A stretch of DNA of 64,000 bases from Aquabacter sp965279295 (lineage in GTDB: Bacteria; Pseudomonadota; Alphaproteobacteria; Rhizobiales; Xanthobacteraceae). The notes below the pieces were generated by a model. The model was not told the origin of the DNA, made no database searches, and saw only the letters and a list, made by a program, of their open reading frames with translations. Every line of letters begins with the position of its first letter. Position 1 is the stretch's first letter. Location: assembly GCA_965279295.1 (NCBI GenBank), contig CBDIHQ010000012.1, one strand, 5' to 3'. Made by a program: the position numbers and the translations under genes. This document shows, piece by piece, positions 60,548 to 64,000 of this stretch.

Positions 60548-60976
60548 CTAAGCCGGCTCCCAACCCGGCGCCGCTAGCTCGAAGCCGGCAAAATCGAAGG
60601 CCGGCGCGACCGTGCAGCCGACCAAGGTCCAGGCGCCGAGCGTTTCCGCCGCCTGCCAGGACTGGGGCGGCACCACAGCCTGCGGGCGTTCTCCGGCCAT
60701 CAGGTCGGGACCGAGGAGATGTTCGACTTTGGCGCCGTCGGGATGGGCCATGGACAGGCGCAGCGGCGCGCCGGCGTACCAATGCCACGCCTCGCTGGCA
60801 TCCACCCGGTGCCAGTGCGAGCGTTCCCCGGCGGCCAGCAGGAAATAGATCGCGGTGGATGCGCCCCGCGCCCCGTCGCCTGCGGCCTCGCGGAAGGTTT
60901 CGCGGAAATGTCCGCCCTCAGGATGCGGCTGAAGGCCGAGGAGCGCGATCACCTCGCCTGCGGAAAGCACGCTCAC
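60548..60976 (-). CDS. DUF985 cupin-fold protein
   Basis: The 142-residue protein starts with GTG at 60976 and has the DUF985/Cupin_5 layout: VIALLGLQPHPEGGHFRETFRE, AIYFLLAAGERSHWHRVDASEAWHWYAGAPLRL and VVPPQSWQAAETLGAWTLVGCTVAPAFDFAGFE, with conserved His and Glu positions that could bind metal. Its biochemical role is unknown; some relatives are described as sugar-binding or epimerase-like. It follows the glyoxalase II-like gene by 3 bp on the same strand, so both are probably on one transcript. Confidence 0.88.
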   Translation of the reverse strand: MSVLSAGEVIALLGLQPHPEGGHFRETFREAAGDGARGASTAIYFLLAAGERSHWHRVDASEAWHWYAGAPLRLSMAHPDGAKVEHLLGPDLMAGERPQAVVPPQSWQAAETLGAWTLVGCTVAPAFDFAGFELAAPGWEPA

Positions 60977-60979
60977 GGC

Positions 60980-61753
60980 TCAGCCCTTGAAGACATTCTT
61001 GCGGGCGCGCAGTTCGGTGAACACCACGGACGGGTCGGAGGTGCCGAGGCCAAGGCGCTCCGCCATGCCGGGGTCGTCGGCGCGCAGGAAGGGGTTGGTG
61101 AGCTTCTCGTCGCCCAACAGCGTCGGAATGGTCGGCTTGTCGTCCTGGCGCGCCGCCTCGGCTTCGCCCAGCCGGGCGCGCAGGGCGCCGTTGTCGGGAT
61201 CGACACTGACGGCAAAGCGGCCGTTGGAGAGGGTATATTCATGGCCGACGAACACCGAGAGATCGTCCGGCAGCGCGCGCAGGCGCAGCAGCGACTTCCA
61301 CAGCACCGGCGCCTCGCACTCGATCGGCCGGCCGCAGCCGAGCACGAACAAGGTGTCGCCGGCGAACAGCAGGCGCTCATCCTCGAACAGATAGACGACA
61401 TGACCGGCGGTGTGGCCGGGGGTCTCCAGCACGCGGCCAATCAGGGAGCCGACCGCCACCGGGTCGCCATCCACCACTTCCACGTCGATGCCGGGTATGG
61501 TCGCGGCTTCCGCCTTTGGGCCGACGACGGTGGCCCCGAACTGGGCCTTGAGCGCGGGAACGCCGTCCACATGGTCCGCGTGGTGGTGGGTCACGAGGAT
61601 GTGCGTGAGCGTCCAGCCCTCGCGATCCAGCGCCGCCAGCACGGGGGCAACCTCGGGCACGTCAACCACGGCGGTCGCCTGGGACACGGGATCGTGGATC
61701 AGCACGGCGTAATTGTCGCTCAGGCACGGAATGATCCGAATTTCGACGGTCAT
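60980..61753 (-). CDS. gloB: Hydroxyacylglutathione hydrolase (glyoxalase II)
   Basis: From ATG 61753, preceded by aggagag, the 257-residue metallo-beta-lactamase-fold enzyme has the metal motif ILVTHHHADHVDG, TPGHTAGHVVYLFEDERLLFAGDTLF for the bridging Asp, and FVGHEYTLSN for the last His, plus the C-terminal helices with NPFLRADDP typical of glyoxalase II. It hydrolyses S-lactoylglutathione to lactate and glutathione, ending methylglyoxal detoxification. The open frame extends upstream to 62578, but that part overlaps a divergent methyltransferase gene and is not real. The cupin gene follows directly. Confidence 0.94.
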   Translation of the reverse strand: MTVEIRIIPCLSDNYAVLIHDPVSQATAVVDVPEVAPVLAALDREGWTLTHILVTHHHADHVDGVPALKAQFGATVVGPKAEAATIPGIDVEVVDGDPVAVGSLIGRVLETPGHTAGHVVYLFEDERLLFAGDTLFVLGCGRPIECEAPVLWKSLLRLRALPDDLSVFVGHEYTLSNGRFAVSVDPDNGALRARLGEAEAARQDDKPTIPTLLGDEKLTNPFLRADDPGMAERLGLGTSDPSVVFTELRARKNVFKG

Positions 61754-61867
61754 CGGTCCATCTCTCCTGCCGTGGCGATAGGGCCCCTTGAGTAGCACGC
61801 CGGCCCGATGGAGCAAGCTCATTGCGTGGGCAGGGCATGCTATAAGGCCGCGAGGGAAAGGCGGACC

Positions 61868-62596
61868 ATGTTTCTCGACGTCGTCGACCTTCGCAGTTTC
61901 TACGCCCAGCCGCTCGGCATCATGACGCGCCGCGTGGTGGCGCGCGCGATCCGTGCGCGGATGCCGAACGTGCGCAATCTTTCGGTGCTCGGCGTCGGCT
62001 ATGCCACGCCCTATCTCGGCGTGTTCCGCGAGGAAGCCGAGCGGTGCATCGCCATGATGCCCGCCGCCCAGGGCGTGGTGCGCTGGCCGTCCGCCGCGCC
62101 GGCACTGGCCGCGCTGGCGGACGAGGGGGCTCTGCCGCTCCCCACGTCCAGCATCGACCGTGTGGTGGCGGTCCATCTCCTGGAAATGACCCCGGACGCC
62201 GCCGGTACCCTGCGTGAGGTGTGGCGGGTGCTCGCCCCCGGCGGGCGGCTGCTGGCCGTGGTGCCCAACCGGCGCGGCGTGTGGGCGCGGCTGGATTCCA
62301 CGCCCTTCGGCAACGGGCGGCCGTTCTCGCGCGGGCAGGTGGTGCGCCTGTTGCGGGAGGCGCTGTTCACCCCGGTGGGATGGGACGAGGCGCTGTATTT
62401 CCCGCCGCTGTCCTCGCGCTGGATGCTCCGCACCGCCATGGCATGGGAGCGCGCGGGCGGGGGCCTCCATTTGCCGTTCGCCGGGGTGCATGTGGTGGAG
62501 GCGACCAAGCAGCTTTACCGGCCTGCCCCCATTCGGCGCGCCGTACTGGTGCCGACACTTGAGCCGGTGTTCGGGCAAGGGGTGCCTGCTGCTTGA
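61868..62596 (+). CDS. Class I SAM-dependent methyltransferase
   Basis: The 242-residue protein from ATG 61868 has VLGVGYATPYLGVF in place of the usual E/DxGxGxG motif I, then IDRVVAVHLLEMTPDAAGTLREVWRVLAPGGRLLAVVPNRRG, the conserved post-motif region of ubiquinone-type methyltransferases. The degenerate motif I is typical of this gene next to gloB in Rhizobiales. Its substrate is unknown. It is divergent from gloB, with 114 bp between the starts. Confidence 0.84.
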   Translation: MFLDVVDLRSFYAQPLGIMTRRVVARAIRARMPNVRNLSVLGVGYATPYLGVFREEAERCIAMMPAAQGVVRWPSAAPALAALADEGALPLPTSSIDRVVAVHLLEMTPDAAGTLREVWRVLAPGGRLLAVVPNRRGVWARLDSTPFGNGRPFSRGQVVRLLREALFTPVGWDEALYFPPLSSRWMLRTAMAWERAGGGLHLPFAGVHVVEATKQLYRPAPIRRAVLVPTLEPVFGQGVPAA

Positions 62597-62618
62597 AGGG
62601 TCGTCGGCTCAGTCGGTC

Positions 62619-63287
62619 TCAGCCCTTGCGGGTGAGCTGAAACACCGCCTGCTCGCCCAGCAGGTTCCACACCCACCAGGGCATGTTGAAGCGCACGCGG
62701 TGCCCGGAGGAGTTCAGGGCCACCGCCTTCTCCATGCGGGCATCCATCAGTTCCACCAGATCCACGAAGTCGCGGATGGTGCAGAAATGGATGTTCGGCG
62801 TCTCATACCACGCGATCGGCATGTTCTCGGTCACCGGCATGCGCCCGTGCACCATGAGGTCCAGCCGCGAGCGCCAATGGCCGAAATTGGGGAAGGAGAC
62901 GATCGCGTACCGGCCGATCCGCAGCATCTGCTCCATCACCCAGCGCGGTCGACGCGTCGCCTGGAGCGTCTGGGAGAGGATGACATAATCGAACGCGTTG
63001 TCGGGATAATGGGCGAGGTCCACGTCGGCATCGCCCTGCACCACCGCCAGGCCGCGCGCGATGCCGGCATTCACCCCTTCGCGGGAAAGCTCGATGCCAC
63101 GGGCGTCGCATTCGCGGGTTTCGCTGAGCAAAGCGAGCAGTTCGCCATCGCCGGCGCCGACGTCCAGCACCCGCGCGCCGCGCGCCACCATCTCGGCGAC
63201 CACCACGAGATCGACGCGCCCGCCGGAGGAGCGCACGGCGGTTTCATCAAGGGGTTTGGCCATCAGCCTGCCGTTGAGCGTGCTCAT
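62619..63287 (-). CDS. metW: MetW, methionine biosynthesis methyltransferase-like protein
   Basis: The 222-residue product has VLDVGAGDGELLALLSE (SAM motif I), FDYVILSQTLQATRRPRWVMEQMLRIG and the MetW-specific SFPNFGHWRSRLDLMVHGRMPVT plus PIAWYETPNIHFCTIRDF. MetW works with MetX homologues in homoserine acylation. Its ATG overlaps the metX stop (ATGA at 63284-63287), the arrangement seen throughout the alphaproteobacteria. Confidence 0.95.
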   Translation of the reverse strand: MSTLNGRLMAKPLDETAVRSSGGRVDLVVVAEMVARGARVLDVGAGDGELLALLSETRECDARGIELSREGVNAGIARGLAVVQGDADVDLAHYPDNAFDYVILSQTLQATRRPRWVMEQMLRIGRYAIVSFPNFGHWRSRLDLMVHGRMPVTENMPIAWYETPNIHFCTIRDFVDLVELMDARMEKAVALNSSGHRVRFNMPWWVWNLLGEQAVFQLTRKG

Positions 63288-64000
63288 CGGCCCCGCGCCG
63301 CCGGCAGACCGGCAACCTTGGCGGCGCTGTCGAGGAAGCCGCGTGTGATGTCGAACAGTTCCGGCTCCTCCAGCAGGAAGGCGTCGTGCCCTTTGTCGCT
63401 CTCGATCTCGGCGAACGAGACGCTGGCCCCGGAGGCGTTGAGCGCATGGACGATGGCGCGGGAATCCTGCGTCGGGAACAGCCAGTCGCTGGTGAAGGAG
63501 ACCAGGCAGAACCGCGTCTTGCTGCCTCGGAAGGCATTGGCGAGCACGCCGTCATAGTCCGCCGCCAGATCGAAATAATCCATGGCGCGGGTGACATAGA
63601 GGTAGGAATTGGGGTCGAACCGCTGCACGAACGACTCGCCCTGATAGCGCAGATAGCTTTCCACCTGGAAATCGGCGTCGAAGCCGAACGTGGGCAGGGC
63701 GCGGTTCTGCAACTTGCGGCCGAATTTTCGGTGCAAGGCCTGGTCGGACATATAGGTGATGTGCGCGGCCATGCGCGCCACCGCGAGCCCGCGATGGGGC
63801 GTCACCCCATGCTGAAGATAATGCCCGCCGTGCCAGTCGGGATCGGCCATGACCGCCTGCCGGCCGACTTCGTGGAACGCGATGTTCTGCGCGGAATGGC
63901 GCGCGGCGGTGGCGATCGGCAGGGCCGAGATCACCCGCTCCGGGTAGCTGGCCGCCCATTGCAGCACCTGCATGCCGCCCATCGAGCCGCCGGCGACGCA
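63284..64000 (-). CDS. metX: Homoserine O-acetyl/succinyltransferase MetX, 3' part
   Basis: The frame is open from the window edge; 238 residues of the C-terminal part are present. The nucleophile elbow is at the very edge (CVAGGSMGGMQVLQWAASYPERV). Also seen are DPDWHGGHYLQHGVTPHRGLAVARMAAHITYMS, a conserved MetX segment, and the catalytic His in SDKGHDAFLLEEPEL. It acylates homoserine in methionine synthesis; the acyl donor (acetyl- or succinyl-CoA) cannot be told from this part. It is co-translated with metW. Confidence 0.93.
   Translation of the reverse strand, partial: CVAGGSMGGMQVLQWAASYPERVISALPIATAARHSAQNIAFHEVGRQAVMADPDWHGGHYLQHGVTPHRGLAVARMAAHITYMSDQALHRKFGRKLQNRALPTFGFDADFQVESYLRYQGESFVQRFDPNSYLYVTRAMDYFDLAADYDGVLANAFRGSKTRFCLVSFTSDWLFPTQDSRAIVHALNASGASVSFAEIESDKGHDAFLLEEPELFDITRGFLDSAAKVAGLPAARGR

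Noticed and set aside
60980..62578. Extended 532-codon version of gloB
   Set aside because: The N-terminal 275 codons overlap the divergent methyltransferase gene and lack any glyoxalase II similarity; ATG 61753 has a good ribosome-binding site.

Overview
This is a GC-rich window from an alphaproteobacterium, most likely a Hyphomicrobiales (Rhizobiales) member of the Xanthobacter/Azorhizobium/Ancylobacter type. The evidence is gene order and family content: a DUF2232 membrane protein followed by rplI, ccmAB divergent from acnA with a DUF1223 gene behind it, a giant NAD-glutamate dehydrogenase, a metX-metW pair, and many Liv/Tct-type solute receptors. No transposase, integrase, phage gene, tRNA, rRNA or CRISPR array was recognised. 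The taxonomic call is inference.

Layout. 0-6.7 kb is housekeeping: the end of a DUF2232 gene, rplI, ccmBA, acnA and a DUF1223 thioredoxin-like protein. 6.7-13.5 kb is a sugar-acid catabolic block. A minus-strand operon (tctC-type receptor, IlvD/Edd dehydratase, HpcH/HpaI aldolase) faces a GntR regulator, with a perfect 14-bp palindrome between them; an aminotransferase and a KDG-kinase-like PfkB enzyme follow.

13.5-33.2 kb is a complete-looking Wzx/Wzy-type polysaccharide locus built around a divergent junction at about 25.4-25.8 kb. The minus arm makes and transfers sugars: an epimerase, glycosyltransferases, CDP-glucose synthesis and 4,6-dehydration, a 3,5-epimerase, a sugar C-methyltransferase, a reductase, further methyltransferases and a Wzx flippase. 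The plus arm assembles and exports: a small secreted Ala-rich protein, a Wza-like lipoprotein, the initiating phosphoglycosyltransferase, a Wzy/ligase-like protein, a Wzc-like tyrosine kinase and a Pro-tailed membrane protein. The sugar genes predict a CDP-linked, C-methyl-branched 6-deoxyhexose.

33.3-46.1 kb is mixed metabolism and regulation: secreted asparaginase, two-domain polyphosphate:AMP phosphotransferase, the 1605-residue glutamate dehydrogenase, a CMD-family protein, a LuxR-type regulator divergent from an alpha-oxoamine synthase, and a hipBA module. In front of hipB are four near-identical 16-bp palindromes whose centres are spaced exactly 39 bp apart. 46.4-52.4 kb is a Liv-type ABC uptake system (ordered G-F-K-H-M) and a fluoroacetate-dehalogenase-like hydrolase in which the usual halide-binding His is Trp.

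52.4-60.1 kb is a second patch of glycan-modifying genes: a methyltransferase interrupted by three one-base homopolymer insertions, a GT2, a GT11 fucosyltransferase and a sulfotransferase. They are interleaved with a tartrate/malate dehydrogenase-LysR pair, a low-GC orphan gene, a structured non-coding region that could encode an RNA, and a cluster of palindromic repeats. 60.3-64 kb returns to conserved chromosome: a small exported protein, a DUF985 cupin, a glyoxalase II-like hydrolase, a methyltransferase, metW and the 3' part of metX.
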